Shown: positions 1 to 9,347 of the stretch, piece after piece | How positions within the stretch are numbered: the stretch's first letter is position 1 | How the letters are laid out: every line of letters begins with the position of its first letter | Source: JAJNBA01 sp963842295 | Lineage (GTDB): Bacteria > Actinomycetota > UBA4738 > HRBIN12 | DNA: 64,000 bases | Direction of reading: 5' to 3' | Assembly (NCBI GenBank): GCA_963842295.1 | Contig: CAWJFY010000008.1 | Span: 1 to 64,000, forward strand | The notes under the pieces: model-generated | Databases searched by the model: none | What the model saw: the letters and a program-made list of their open reading frames with translations, nothing else | What the model was told of the DNA's origin: nothing | Made by a program: the position numbers and the translations under genes

Positions 1-178
1 GTCGAGCGTCCTCCCGCGGGCTGCGGATCTCTCGTTCGACGCGCCTCACGCAGCAGCGAGGTCGGCGGCCTGAGCGTGGCAACGCCCGGCATGGCTGCGG
101 ATCGCCGCACGATCCCGGGCCGATCGGCGAACGGATCGCGCTTGACCCGGCGGTTTGTCGGAGCGACGGAGAGGACCC

Positions 179-2489
179 ATGATGTCCGCCACCGGAACGG
201 AGGGCAGGCGGATGGCGGTCGACACCTCGGGAGCGACGAAGACGTTCATCCGCCCGGACGGTAGGGAGAAGGTCACTGGGGTGGGCCGCTACACGGCCGA
301 CCTCGCCTCCGCGGGGATGGCGCATGCCGCGTTCCGTTACGCAGATCACCCCCACGCCAGGATCCTCGGCATCGATACCTCGAAGGCCCGCGCGCTGCCC
401 GGCGTCGTCGCGGTGATCACCCAAGAGGACCTGCCCGACGTCCGGTTCGGCGGGCTGGTGCAGGACCGCACGCTGTTCGCGAAGGATGTGGTGCGCTTCG
501 AGGGTGAGATCGTAGCCGGAGTGGCCGCCCTCACCGAGACCGCCGCGGTCGAGGCGGCCCGTCTGATCGAGGTGGACTACGAGCCGCTCCCCGCGCTCAC
601 GGACTTCGTCGCCGCGATGGAGCCCGACGCTCCGCTGGTCCATCCCGACTGGGCTTCCTACGAGCGCGACGAGCAGATGGTGGCGAACGGGAACACGATC
701 TCGTACTCCACGATCGTGAAGGGCGACGTCGACGCCGCGATGGCCCAGGCCGACGTTGTCGTGAAGAGCCGTTACGAGTCCGACGCCTCGCAGGGCGTGC
801 CGATCGAGCCGCGCGCCGTGCTCGCCGAGTGGCGCGGCGACGAGGTCACGATCTGGTCCTCGACGCAGGTGCCCTACGCGGCCCGTTCAGGCGTGGCGCA
901 GACGCTGCAGATCCCCGAGGCGAACGTCCGTGTGGTGGTGCCGCTGCTCGGCGGCGGGTTCGGGGCGAAGTGCGATCTCCATTTCGAGGCACAGGTGGCG
1001 GCGCTCGCACGCGCCGCGCGTCGGCCGGTGCGCCTGGTCTTCTCCCGCGAGGAGGAGTTCCGTGCGATCGCCCAGCGCCGCGAGGGGATCGTGATGGAGT
1101 TCGAGACGGGGGCGATGCGCGACGGGCGACTGGTGGCGCGCAGAGCACGGCTCGTGCTGGACAAGGGCGCGTACTGCGGCGAAGGCGGGTTCCTCGGACA
1201 GATGGCCGCCATGCACGCATGCGGTCCGTACGTGATCGATACGGTGTTCGATGGAGTCGTTCCTCAACTACTCGAACCAACAGCCGTCCGGGTCGGTGCG
1301 GGCTCCTACCGCCCCCCAGGTGTGCTGGGGCCTCGAACAGCACATGGACGAGGTGGCACAGGAGCTCGGCATCGACCCAGTCGAGCTCCGTCGACGGACC
1401 TTGATCGAGGAGGGTGCCGAGGGACCGACGCGCCAGATCTTCGATGAGATCGGCGTGAAGCGGACCCTCGAGCGGGCCGTCGAGATGATCGGCTACGGTC
1501 GCGAGCTCCCGGATGACGAGGCGATCGGCGTCGCGGTGGGCTGGTGGCCCTCGGGTCCGGCCCCTTCCGGCGCCTATATCCACCTGAACGGCGACGGCAG
1601 TGGCACGATCGTCACCGGCGCCCAGGAGAACGGCAGCGGAGCCGTCATGGCGATGCCGAGGTTCGTCGCCGAGGAGCTCGGCATGGACCCGGAGAACTTC
1701 ACGCTGCTTTACCAAGACACCGCGGCGGCGAACTGGGACATGGGCTCGTGCGGTTCGCAGACCACGTTCAATTCCGGACGGGCGGTCCTCGCCGCGGCGG
1801 CCGACGTGCGCGACCAGCTCCTGGATGCGGCGGCCGCCGAGCTCGAGGCCGACCGCGAGGACCTCGAGCTCGCGGACGGCCACGTGCGCGTCAAGGGCTC
1901 GCCCGACCGGTCCGTCTCAGTCGCGGATCTCGCCGGCGCCGGCACGATCCACGGGAAGGGGTCGGGCGAGGTCCCCCAGGTTCCCGCGGGCGACACGGGC
2001 GGCTGCGTGGGCCGTCTCGGGAGCGAGACGTTCGCCGCCCCGCAGCTGATCACGCAGGCGGCCCACGTGAAGGTCGACCGCGAGACCGGCGTGGTCCGCG
2101 TCCTCAAGGTGGCTGCGGCGCACGATTCCGGGATGATCCTCAACAGGATGGGTGCCGACGGCCAGGTGACCGGTGGCGTCGTGATGGGCGTGGGCCTCGC
2201 GCTGTCCGAGGGTACGCAGTTCGACGGCGACGGCCGGCAGCGGAACCCGCACCTGCTCGACTACAAGCTCATCACCTGCTCTGATGCTCCCGAGATCGAG
2301 ATCGACTGGGTCGAGATCCCGACGGAGAACGCCGGTCCGCGCGGCTCCAAGGGCGTGGGCGAGCCCCCACAGGTCCCGACCGCCGGCGCGATCGCGAACG
2401 CGATCGCGAAGGTCGTCGGAACCCGCATCCGGCAGCTCCCGATGACGCCCGAGCGCGTCTGGGCCGCCTCCGCCGAGGTCGAGTCGTGA
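179..2489 (+). CDS. Xanthine dehydrogenase/aldehyde oxidase-family molybdopterin-binding large subunit (frameshifted)
   Basis: Catalytic subunit of a molybdenum hydroxylase (xanthine dehydrogenase/CO dehydrogenase family), which hydroxylates a heterocycle or aldehyde with water as oxygen donor. The N-terminal a/b-hammerhead is followed by the pterin-binding GGGFGAK near residue 258, and the C-terminal GSKGVGEPP carries the catalytic Glu. The reading frame breaks once at 1241-1250: upstream it reads GPYVIDTV, and one base later it resumes as ESFLNYSNQQPSGSVRAP, the normal family continuation, so one extra base explains it. Rejoined length is about 769 residues, normal for the family. Start chosen at ATG 179 (or 182) behind GGAGAG at 169-174. 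It heads an L-M-S operon. Substrate is not determinable; frameshift may be a sequencing error. Confidence 0.9.
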
Positions 2490-3400
2490 CGAGGTCGTTC
2501 ACGTCGGCGGCCACGCTGGAGGACGCACTCGAGGCCCTCGGGTCGGGAGCGCGGCCGATCGCCGGCGGCACCGACCTCGTGGTCGGGGCCCGGCAGGGCA
2601 AGGCGCCGCTGCCTGAGGCCATCGTCGCGATCGACCGGATCGCCTCACTCGATGGAATCACCGAGGGCGACGACGGCCTGCGCGTCGGCGCCCTGGTCAC
2701 ACACGAAGAGATAGTGGCGAGCGCGACGATCCGCGAGCGGTTCACTGCCCTCGCCGACGCCTCGGCGATCGTGGGCTCCCACGCCACCCGCGCGCACGGC
2801 ACGATCGGCGGCAACGTGATGAACGCCTCGCCGGCGATGGACACCGGCGGGCCCCTGCTGTGCTTCGGCGCCGTCGCGCGGCTGCGGTCGGCGCGAGGGG
2901 AGCGCTCGCTCCCTGTGGACGAGCTCTGGACCGGGCCTGGAGCGGTCGCCGCCGAACCGCACGAGCTGCTCCTCGCGATCGATCTGCCCGCGGCGGCCCC
3001 CGGGACCGGTTCCGCGTACGTCCGGCTCGAGTACCGGCGGCAGATGGAGATCGCGATCGTGGGCGTGACGGCGGTGGTGCGCCTGGACGGGGACACCGTC
3101 GCGCACAGCCGTCTCGCGATCACCGCGTTGGCGCCGACGATCCAGCGCGTCTCGGACGCTGAAGCGGCGCTCACCGGCTCCGACGGAGGCGAGGACGCGA
3201 TCGCCGTCGCGGCCCGTGCCCTGGCCGCGGACACGTCGCCGATCTCCGACGTTCGCGGATCCGCCGAGTACCGGGCGGCGATGGCCGACGTGATCGCGCG
3301 TCGCGCGATCGCGACCGCGATCGAGCGGGCCCGGGGGGAACGCATCCCGATCCCGGCGAGCGCGGCGACCTACGGCGGCGCCCGAGGGGCGAACACATGA
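2486..3400 (+). CDS. Molybdenum hydroxylase FAD-binding medium subunit (CoxM/XdhB-like)
   Basis: FAD subunit that passes electrons from the Fe-S clusters to the acceptor. The 304 residues show the FAD pyrophosphate loop PIAGGTDL at residues 24-31 and the second loop TIGGNVMNASPAMD near residue 110, followed by the CO-dehydrogenase flavoprotein C-terminal domain. GTG start at 2486 overlaps the TGA of the large subunit (GTGA), so translation is coupled. It has the usual length and no defects. Confidence 0.93.
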   Translation: MTRSFTSAATLEDALEALGSGARPIAGGTDLVVGARQGKAPLPEAIVAIDRIASLDGITEGDDGLRVGALVTHEEIVASATIRERFTALADASAIVGSHATRAHGTIGGNVMNASPAMDTGGPLLCFGAVARLRSARGERSLPVDELWTGPGAVAAEPHELLLAIDLPAAAPGTGSAYVRLEYRRQMEIAIVGVTAVVRLDGDTVAHSRLAITALAPTIQRVSDAEAALTGSDGGEDAIAVAARALAADTSPISDVRGSAEYRAAMADVIARRAIATAIERARGERIPIPASAATYGGARGANT

Positions 3401-3864
3401 ACGAACCGGCCACGCTGACCGTGAACGGTTCGGCGTACGCGGTGTCGCTCGATCCCCACAGCAGCTTGCTCGACGCCGTCCGCGACGTGGTGGGGCTCAC
3501 CGGCTCGAAAGAGGGATGTGACGACTCCGAGTGCGGGGCCTGCATGATGCTCTTGGACGGCCAGCCAGTGAACTCGTGCAGCTACCTCGCCCTGCAGGCC
3601 GACGGGCGTGAGGTCACGACCGTCGAAGGGCTCGCCGCCGGGGACGAGCTCGCTCCCTTGCAACGCGCGCTCCTCGAGCACGGCGGCGTGCAATGCGGGT
3701 TCTGCACGCCGGGGATGCTGATCTCCGCCACCGCGCTGCTCCGCGCGAACCCGAACCCGTCCGAGGAGGATGTGCGTATCGCGCTCTCGGGCAACCTCTG
3801 CCGGTGCACCGGGTACGACGGGATCGTCCGGGCGGTCCGCAGCGTCGCTCGTTCTGGGAGCTGA
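3397..3864 (+). CDS. Molybdenum hydroxylase [2Fe-2S] small subunit (CoxS/XdhC-like)
   Basis: Electron-transfer subunit with two [2Fe-2S] clusters. The N-terminal plant-ferredoxin-type ligands are Cys41, Cys46, Cys49 and Cys61, and the C-terminal four-helix cluster ligands are Cys100, Cys103 (CGFC), Cys135 and Cys137 (CRC). 155 residues, the family length. ATG at 3397 overlaps the stop of the FAD subunit (ATGA). It completes the large-medium-small operon; the product should be a cytoplasmic heterotrimer. Confidence 0.95.
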   Translation: MNEPATLTVNGSAYAVSLDPHSSLLDAVRDVVGLTGSKEGCDDSECGACMMLLDGQPVNSCSYLALQADGREVTTVEGLAAGDELAPLQRALLEHGGVQCGFCTPGMLISATALLRANPNPSEEDVRIALSGNLCRCTGYDGIVRAVRSVARSGS

Positions 3865-3878
3865 TCGGGGAGGCAGCG

Positions 3879-3945
3879 GTGGGCGGCAGGACCGTGTTCC
3901 ACGGCGGGCCGGTATTCGACGGTACGGGCGCCGATCGTGGCGGCG
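3879..3945 (+). pseudogene. Amidohydrolase N-terminal stub
   Basis: From GTG 3879, behind GGGGAGG at 3866-3872, the frame reads GGRTVFHGGPVFDGTGADR, which resembles the first 20 residues of metal-dependent amidohydrolases (consensus GG-VFDGTG). After the Ala-Asp the similarity is lost at once in arginine-rich low-information sequence. I read it as the remaining 5' end of an amidohydrolase that once followed the molybdenum hydroxylase operon. The stretch is short, so this rests on motif resemblance only. Confidence 0.4.
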
Positions 3946-4044
3946 GTCGCTCGATCGCACGCTCCAGGGCATCGCCACGGCCACGGCGCGTGCCGCTGCG
4001 GGTGACGTTGATCCGACAACGGAAGAAGCCTCCGGCTCGAGAGG

Positions 4045-4152
4045 TTGATCCGCCGAGAGGACCTCTCTGGTGAAGAGGCGGCTGCGACGCTGTTGCGCTC
4101 GCTCGGGTTCGAGAAGGTGACGGTGGTGTTCGAGCAGCCACCGGCGACATGA
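4045..4152 (+). pseudogene. Short coding-like fragment coupled to the downstream kinase
   Basis: A frame ending at TGA 4150-4152 encodes a 35-residue tail (LIRREDLSGEEAAATLLRSL then GFEKVTVVFEQP) with protein-like composition, and its stop overlaps the ATG of the next gene (ATGA). No standard start with a ribosome site is visible, and the preceding part is in another frame. It may be the 3' end of a deleted gene; the family is not recognised. Confidence 0.3.
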
Positions 4153-4994
4153 ACCGCGCACGGCTGCGCGAACTGGGCTTCGAACTCGGCGCTCGCGCCG
4201 AGGGCGGCGTGTCCGACGACGGTGCGTGGTTCGCGACGGCGCCGGACGGCGCGCCGGTGGTGCTCAAGTGGTTCCCGGACGAGACCGTTGCCGAGCGCTA
4301 TGCGGTCCTGCTCCCCGGCCTCGACGAGCTCCGATCACGCGGCGTCCCGGTACCGGAGTACCCGCACGTCCTCGCCGTCGACGGCTGGACGCTGTCGGCG
4401 CAGCAGGTCCTGCCGGGTGCGTCGGTGCGCAACCCGTCACGGGCGATGGTGGAGCAGGTGGTCGAGTGCGTCGCCGCCATGGCCGGTGTCGCCTGTCCGC
4501 TGCCGGCGCCGGACCTGCGCCCATGGGGTGCGTCCGTCGTGCACACGCTCACCGTCGGCGTGGACGGGTGGGCGATGCACGAGCCGCTGCGCACCGGGGG
4601 TCGTCGCAGCGCGGCGGTGCTCGACCGAGTGGAGGCCGTCGGCGCCGACGCCGACCCGGCGTGGTTCCCGACCGACGGGCTCGTGCACCTGGACCTGCAC
4701 ACCGACAACATCCTCGCCGGCGACGACGGCACCCTCACCGGGATCATCGACTGGGAGGGCGCGTGCGCAGGCGATCCCCGCTTCGATCTCGTCAGGTTCG
4801 CGTACGACCTCGACGGGCACGATCAACCGGTCTGGGACGTCGTTGAGGCCACCGGCATCGAGCGGCGCGTGCTTCGAGCGTACGTCGCCCACCACGCGCT
4901 GCGGTGCACGTCCTGGCAGATCCACCACCACACCGATGACGTGCCCCGCCAGCTCGACCGCGCCGAGCGCGTCCTCGATCGGTACGAGGCCTAG
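4149..4994 (+). CDS. Aminoglycoside phosphotransferase (APH)-family kinase
   Basis: Small-molecule kinase of the APH/choline kinase fold. The catalytic loop HLDLHTDNIL (HxDxxxxN) lies near residue 180 and the metal-binding IDWEGACAGDPRFDL follows about 20 residues later; the N-lobe Lys is in PVVLKWF near residue 40. 281 residues is typical. The substrate need not be an antibiotic: environmental members act on many alcohols. ATG 4149 overlaps the stop of the preceding fragment. Its last 19 bases plus 38 bases of 3' flank are duplicated at 18592-18648. Confidence 0.85.
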   Translation: MNRARLRELGFELGARAEGGVSDDGAWFATAPDGAPVVLKWFPDETVAERYAVLLPGLDELRSRGVPVPEYPHVLAVDGWTLSAQQVLPGASVRNPSRAMVEQVVECVAAMAGVACPLPAPDLRPWGASVVHTLTVGVDGWAMHEPLRTGGRRSAAVLDRVEAVGADADPAWFPTDGLVHLDLHTDNILAGDDGTLTGIIDWEGACAGDPRFDLVRFAYDLDGHDQPVWDVVEATGIERRVLRAYVAHHALRCTSWQIHHHTDDVPRQLDRAERVLDRYEA

Positions 4995-5032
4995 GAGACG
5001 GCGGCCGTGGCCGAACGCGCCGGGGCGCGTGG
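4976..5032 (+). repeat. 57-base duplicated segment ending in GC-rich hairpin (copy a)
   Basis: Identical over 57 bases to 18592-18648. It covers the last codons of the APH-family gene (ending at TAG 4992-4994) and the 3' flank, and ends just after the hairpin ACGCGCC-GG-GGCGCGT at 5015-5030 plus GG. The two copies diverge directly after the hairpin. Here it is followed by ACTTTATCTCTT, so it could act as the kinase gene's terminator. Confidence 0.85.
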
Positions 5033-5118
5033 ACTTTATCTCTTAGAAGGTGAAGAGGGCGCATGGGAGGTCGGTGGCACGGTTGCGGCCCTTAGCTGCC
5101 GAAGTCCAGGATGCATTC

Positions 5119-6467
5119 ATGGAGGTCCCTGCGACCCGCTACGCCAAGACGTCCGACGGAGTCCATATCGCCTATCAGGTCGCAGGGGGCGGAGGAGTCG
5201 ACCTCGTGCTCGTCGCGAGCGGTCTCGGACTCGGCCAGATCTGGCGTGGGCGGCGCTCCGGCGCATTCTTGCAGCGGCTCGCGTCGTTCAGCCGGTTGAT
5301 CCTGTTCGACCGCCGAGGCACGGGGTTGTCCGACCACGTCCTCGATAGAGAGCAGCAACTCACCCTCGAGAGCAGGATGGAGGATGTCCGTGCGGTCATG
5401 GACGCAGCCGACTCGGCTCGCGCCACCTTGCTGGGGCTCGAGTCCCCTGGCTTCGCCGTCGCCGCGATGTTCGCCGCGACCCTTCCGGAGCGCACCGCCG
5501 GACTCATCGCGTACGGCGCCATGGCTCGAGAGCTGTGGGCCCCCGACTACCCCTTCGGCATCATGCAGGAGGAATCCCACGCCGAGATCGCGGATGCCGA
5601 GCGCGCCTGGGGCACCGACGAGCTCGCGAGGGAATTGGTGGAGGTTCTGTACCCGAGCGCTCGCGACGACTCCCTGGAGGTCGAGGACATGGCGGCATTT
5701 ATGCGTTCCCTCGGTGGGCCGGGAGACGTCGCCATCTGGTCTCGCGTTGACGGCGCCATCGATCTCCGGGATTCCTGCCGTCGATCCGAGTCCCGACCCT
5801 CGTAGTCCATCGCCGGGAAGACCGCACGGTGTCGATTGAACATGGCCGGTTCCTGGCTGCCCACATTCCGGGGGCCGAGCTCGCGGAGCTGCCCGGGGAC
5901 GTCCACATGTGGGACGTGGGCGATGACTTTCCCTCGGAGGTCGAGCGGTTTGTGGCTACGATCCACCAGGAGCAGGTCGAGCTCGATCGATTCCTCGCGA
6001 CGCTGCTGTTCACCGACATCGTCGACTCGACCGCCGTGGCCTCGGCCGCGGGTGACCAGGGCTGGGCGGCACTGGTGGAACGGCACCACCACATCGTGCG
6101 CGGCCACCTCGCGCGGTATCGAGGCACCGAGATGGACACGGCCGGCGACGGCTTCTTCGCCACCTTCGACGGTCCGGCGCGCGCGGTGCGCTGCGCTCTC
6201 GCTGTCGTGGCAGGCGTTCGCGCTCTTTCGATCGAGATCCGAGCCGGGTTGCACACAGGCGAGATGCAGATGATCGATGGGAAAGCTGGTGGGATCGCGG
6301 TCTCGCTCGGCGCTCGGGTCGCTGCGCTCGCCGAGCCCGGAGAGGTCCTGGCAACCAGCACCGTGAAGGACCTCGTGGCCGGCTCGGGGCTCGTCTTCGA
6401 GGACCGCGGTGAGCATGAGCTGAAGGGTGTCCCCGATCGTTGGCGGCTTTACCGAGTGGTTGGCTGA
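5119..6467 (+). CDS. Alpha/beta-hydrolase-class III adenylate/guanylate cyclase fusion (frameshifted)
   Basis: N-terminal alpha/beta-hydrolase fold (RYAKTSDGVHIAYQV at the start, FDRRGTGLSD near residue 60) joined to a C-terminal class III nucleotide cyclase domain (LFTDIVDSTAVA, GDGFFATFDGP, GLHTGEMQ). This fusion is common in Actinomycetota. The frame breaks near 5772: the second half resumes as LPSIRVPTLVVHRREDRTVS, the usual end of the hydrolase part, so a single base change splits one roughly 449-residue protein. The nucleophile position reads GLESPG rather than GxSxG, so the hydrolase domain may only sense a ligand. The metal-binding Asp of FTDIV is present. Start taken at ATG 5119 (MEVPATRYAKT), the family-typical N-terminus; the ribosome site is weak. 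Confidence 0.82.
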
Positions 6468-6657
6468 ATCCTCCTCCGCGAGAAATTGTCGATAGGAAGT
6501 TGGCCCACGCGAACTCATCGCTCAACTGCTCGCCGGATGCCAGCTCCCACAGCGCAGTCAGCAGTGACCTCAGTCATCATCCTGAAAGGGCCTTCTATGG
6601 TTGTGGAATCCCCGCTGGTCCCTGGATGCCATCTAGGGGTGCATCACAGGAGGCCTG

Positions 6658-6822
6658 CTAGATCCACCCATCGTCGCCGACATCGCCACCGAGGTAGCTC
6701 GGCTCCGCGAGGCCGGAGTGAGCTTCCGCAACGACATCGTCACCGGCCCCGGCGGCCGCCAGATCTTGCTCGAAGACCCCTCCGGCAACGTCGTCGAGCT
6801 GTTCCAACCCGCCGGCACCTGA
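6658..6822 (+). pseudogene. VOC/glyoxalase-family C-terminal fragment
   Basis: The frame ending at TGA 6820 reads ATEVARLREAGVSFRNDIV then GGRQILLEDPSGNVVELFQP, the C-terminal beta-alpha-beta of vicinal oxygen chelate (glyoxalase/bleomycin-resistance-like) proteins, including the conserved metal-ligand Glu region. Nothing upstream supplies the N-terminal half, and the frame is closed above 6657. It is a 5'-truncated remnant of about 54 codons. Confidence 0.6.
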
Positions 6823-7352
6823 CCGCCCGCGTGCCCGACTCGGACGCACCGTCCGCCAGGCCCTTCAGGCAAGACACCCGGGGCGACTCGGTGAGCTGAC
6901 CCGCCTGTTCCTGTGTCTCGGGGCAACCGCGAGTTGGCTAGTTCGGCCGCGCCGGGCGTCAGCCAAGACCTGCAGTCCCTCCCAGCGGGAGGACTCGCAA
7001 GCTACGGCGTCGCAGGCAGGGCTATGCCAGCCGGGGACTGGGATAGGGGTTCCACTCCCGCAACCGTCCGCCGGGCTCCTAGCCGCGTCGGATACGCGTC
7101 GCAACGGGGCGGGTGTCGGGTTCTACCTGCGGAGTGGATCGGTAACGCAGAACGGTGCTCGCGCCTCGGCGTCGTCCTCGACCGGCGTCACATGGACAAC
7201 GGGCGGACCGGCATCGAGCATGGTTTGCGCTTGCTCCGCCGTGGCGACAACGGCGCCAGCGATCATGTCCACCCAGGGCGCACGCGAACCGGAAGGGCCT
7301 CGACGTTCTGATCGGCTCCGGGCGCCCAAAGGGTGCGGGCTTGTGGGATGAG
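6823..7352. other. Long intergenic stretch, no supported gene
   Basis: No complete gene is visible. A minus-strand frame at about 7123-7300 (ending VVHVTPVEDDAEARAPFCVTD) has protein-like composition, but no family, ribosome site or start supports it; it may be another remnant. The response-regulator gene ends at 7353. Confidence 0.4.
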
Positions 7353-8009
7353 TCAGCTCTTGATGCGGTCGGTTTCGTAGGCCCACATGGCGATCTCGAC
7401 GCGGTTTCGGGCGCCGAGTTTGGGCATGAGGCTGGCGAGGTGGGTCTTGACGGTGCTGAGGCTGATGTGGAGATCGTCGGCGATCTCCGCGTTGGTTCGA
7501 CCGTGGGCGACCGTGATCAGGACCTCTTCTTCGCGGTGGGTGAGCGGTTCGATGGGCTGAGCTGGTGGCGTCCCCATGCGTGTGTCCGAGAATGTAGCGA
7601 GGAGTCGAGCGGTGACGCTGGGGGCGATGAGCGCGTCACCGTTGGCGGCGGCGTGGATCGCCTGGACCAGGAGTTCGGGTCCGGCGTCTTTGAGCAGGAA
7701 GCCCCGGGCGCCGGCCTTGAGGGCGCCGTGCACGTACTCGTCGAGGTCGAAGGTGGTGATCACGACGATCGCGAGCGGCTCAGCGACGTCGGGTCCGGCG
7801 AGCTGCCGGGTGGCCTCGATGCCGTCCAGGTCGGGCATGCGGATGTCGAACAGGCACACGTCGGGGCGGAGCTCGCGGGCGAGCGCGACCGCTTCGCGGC
7901 CGTTGGCGGCCTCGCCGATCACTTCGATGTCGGGTTGGGCGTCGAGGATCATCGTGAGCCCGGCACGGACGATGTCCTGATCATCAGCGACGAGCACACG
8001 GATCTTCAT
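7353..8009 (-). CDS. NarL/LuxR-family response regulator
   Basis: Two-component transcription factor, 218 residues. The N-terminal receiver has the acidic pair ADDQ, the phospho-acceptor Asp in VCLFDIRMPD, the Thr in VVITTF and the Lys in LLKDAG. The C-terminal GerE-type helix-turn-helix starts at LTHREEEVL and includes EIADDLHISLSTVKTHL. ATG 8009 lies inside the 3' end of the sensor kinase gene (26-base overlap), so they form one operon. Likely target is the divergent ABC exporter at 9348. Confidence 0.95.
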   Translation of the reverse strand: MKIRVLVADDQDIVRAGLTMILDAQPDIEVIGEAANGREAVALARELRPDVCLFDIRMPDLDGIEATRQLAGPDVAEPLAIVVITTFDLDEYVHGALKAGARGFLLKDAGPELLVQAIHAAANGDALIAPSVTARLLATFSDTRMGTPPAQPIEPLTHREEEVLITVAHGRTNAEIADDLHISLSTVKTHLASLMPKLGARNRVEIAMWAYETDRIKS

Positions 8010-9157
8010 ATGGCGGTCCCGTTCTGGGCAGCACGGCGTTGACGGTCCAACCGCGGTCGGGGTTCGGACCGGCCTCGAGGGTGCCGCCGAGGAGTGTGGC
8101 TCGCTCGGTCATGCCCACGAGGCCGTAGCCCGACGACGAGCCGGCGCTGAATGAGCCGCCACTCGCCGTCGTCGCGGACGGTTAGGCGCACGCAGTCGGT
8201 CGTCGCCGACGACGAAGACGTAGATGCGGGTTGCGTGGCGGGCGTGGCGCACCGCGTTCGTGATCGATTCCTGGGCGAGGCGATAGATGGCGGCCTCGAC
8301 CGACGGGGCGAGGTCGTCGAAGTCGCCCGACAGCTCCACGTCGACACGCGGCCAGTCCCCGGTGCGGTGGGCGAGCCGCGCGATGTCGGTCACGCCCGGT
8401 TGCGGGACGAGGTCGGGTTCTTCGCCTTCGCGCAGGGCGCCGACCATGGTGCGCATCTCGTCGAGGGTCCGCGACGCCGCTTCCTCGATGATCTCGAGGG
8501 CGGCCATGGCAGGGTCGGGGTGGGACGCGGCAAGGGTTCGCCCGGCTTGGGCCTGGACGGCGATGGCCGAGACGTGGTGCGCGACGGTGTCGTGGAGCTC
8601 GCGCGCCAGCTGCTCGCGTTCGAGGAGCTTGGCCTGATCGATGTCGCGGATCCGGGTGTTGGCGTGGTAGCGGATCGAAGCACCGAGCGCGGCGGAGAAC
8701 AGGAAGAACCCGTACGCGGCCGCTAGCTCGGCGACTCCGGGCGGTCGGCGGTGAACTGATGGGCAGCCGACCAGGATGATGACCAGTCCGATCGCGGCCT
8801 CACGCCCGGCCCCCCAACGAAACAGCGAATAGGGAAGTAGGAGCACATACGCGGTGCTATACGGCACCGCCGACTCGTCGGCACCGAAGGGCCACGTCGA
8901 CGTCGGCCAACGATCAGGAAGCCGAATGCGACAGCGACCGCGGCGAGTGGGTGCGTGCGCCGCCACAGCAGCGTGAACACGGGCGCCGCACCAAGGACGA
9001 GTGTGACAGGTGGCCACGCCAGATCCTCGCGCAAGATCACGTCGAGAACCGACAACGGCACGAGAACGGCGAGGAGCGCCCAGTCCCGCCATACCCGGGC
9101 GGGCGGCTGCGGGGGGCGGGGTTCGGCCCAGAGCGATCGGACGGCGTTTCTCACCAT
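7984..9157 (-). CDS. NarL-type sensor histidine kinase (three frameshifts)
   Basis: Membrane sensor kinase partner of the downstream regulator. The N-terminal part is hydrophobic (several helices), followed by the HisKA_3 H-box EREQLARELHDTVAHHVSAI and a HATPase domain with N-box AQESITNAVRHARHA and GYGLVGMTERATLLGGTLEAG. The coding sequence changes frame near 8900, 8200 and 8150; each time the family-consistent sequence resumes in another frame. Rejoined length is about 390 residues, normal for the class. It ends at TGA 7984-7986 inside the regulator gene. Start taken at ATG 9157 (MVRNAV); GGAG sits just upstream. As given the gene would be dead; single-base sequence errors are the simplest alternative. 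Confidence 0.85.
8010..8105 (-). other. C-terminal kinase segment in third frame
   Basis: This part of the sensor kinase gene reads GYGLVGMTERATLLGGTLEA then GPNPDRGWTVNAVLPRTGPP in a frame different from the preceding H-box segment, and overlaps the response-regulator start. It is listed to show where the G-box of the frameshifted kinase lies. Confidence 0.6.
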
Positions 9158-9347
9158 GACTCCAGTGTAGAGAACCGGAGTGGACGGCGGATCGACCGCA
9201 AGTACGGCCGGCGCCTCAGCCGAAACGCCAGCGCACATCTGACCGCATAGTCCGATCGGCTGGGGCAACTCGGGCTCCAAAGCCGATGTGGTTCTTACCG
9301 CGTCCCGTCATCGTGAGGCCATGTCAACCACCGAAGAGGAGCACACG

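Noticed and set aside
4149..4994. APH-family gene as an antibiotic-resistance determinant
   Set aside because: Only the fold motif is visible; nothing indicates aminoglycoside specificity or mobility of an intact gene.
8178..8190. GTTAGGC beside the sensor kinase as another attC-like core
   Set aside because: It lies inside conserved kinase coding sequence with no hairpin; chance occurrence.
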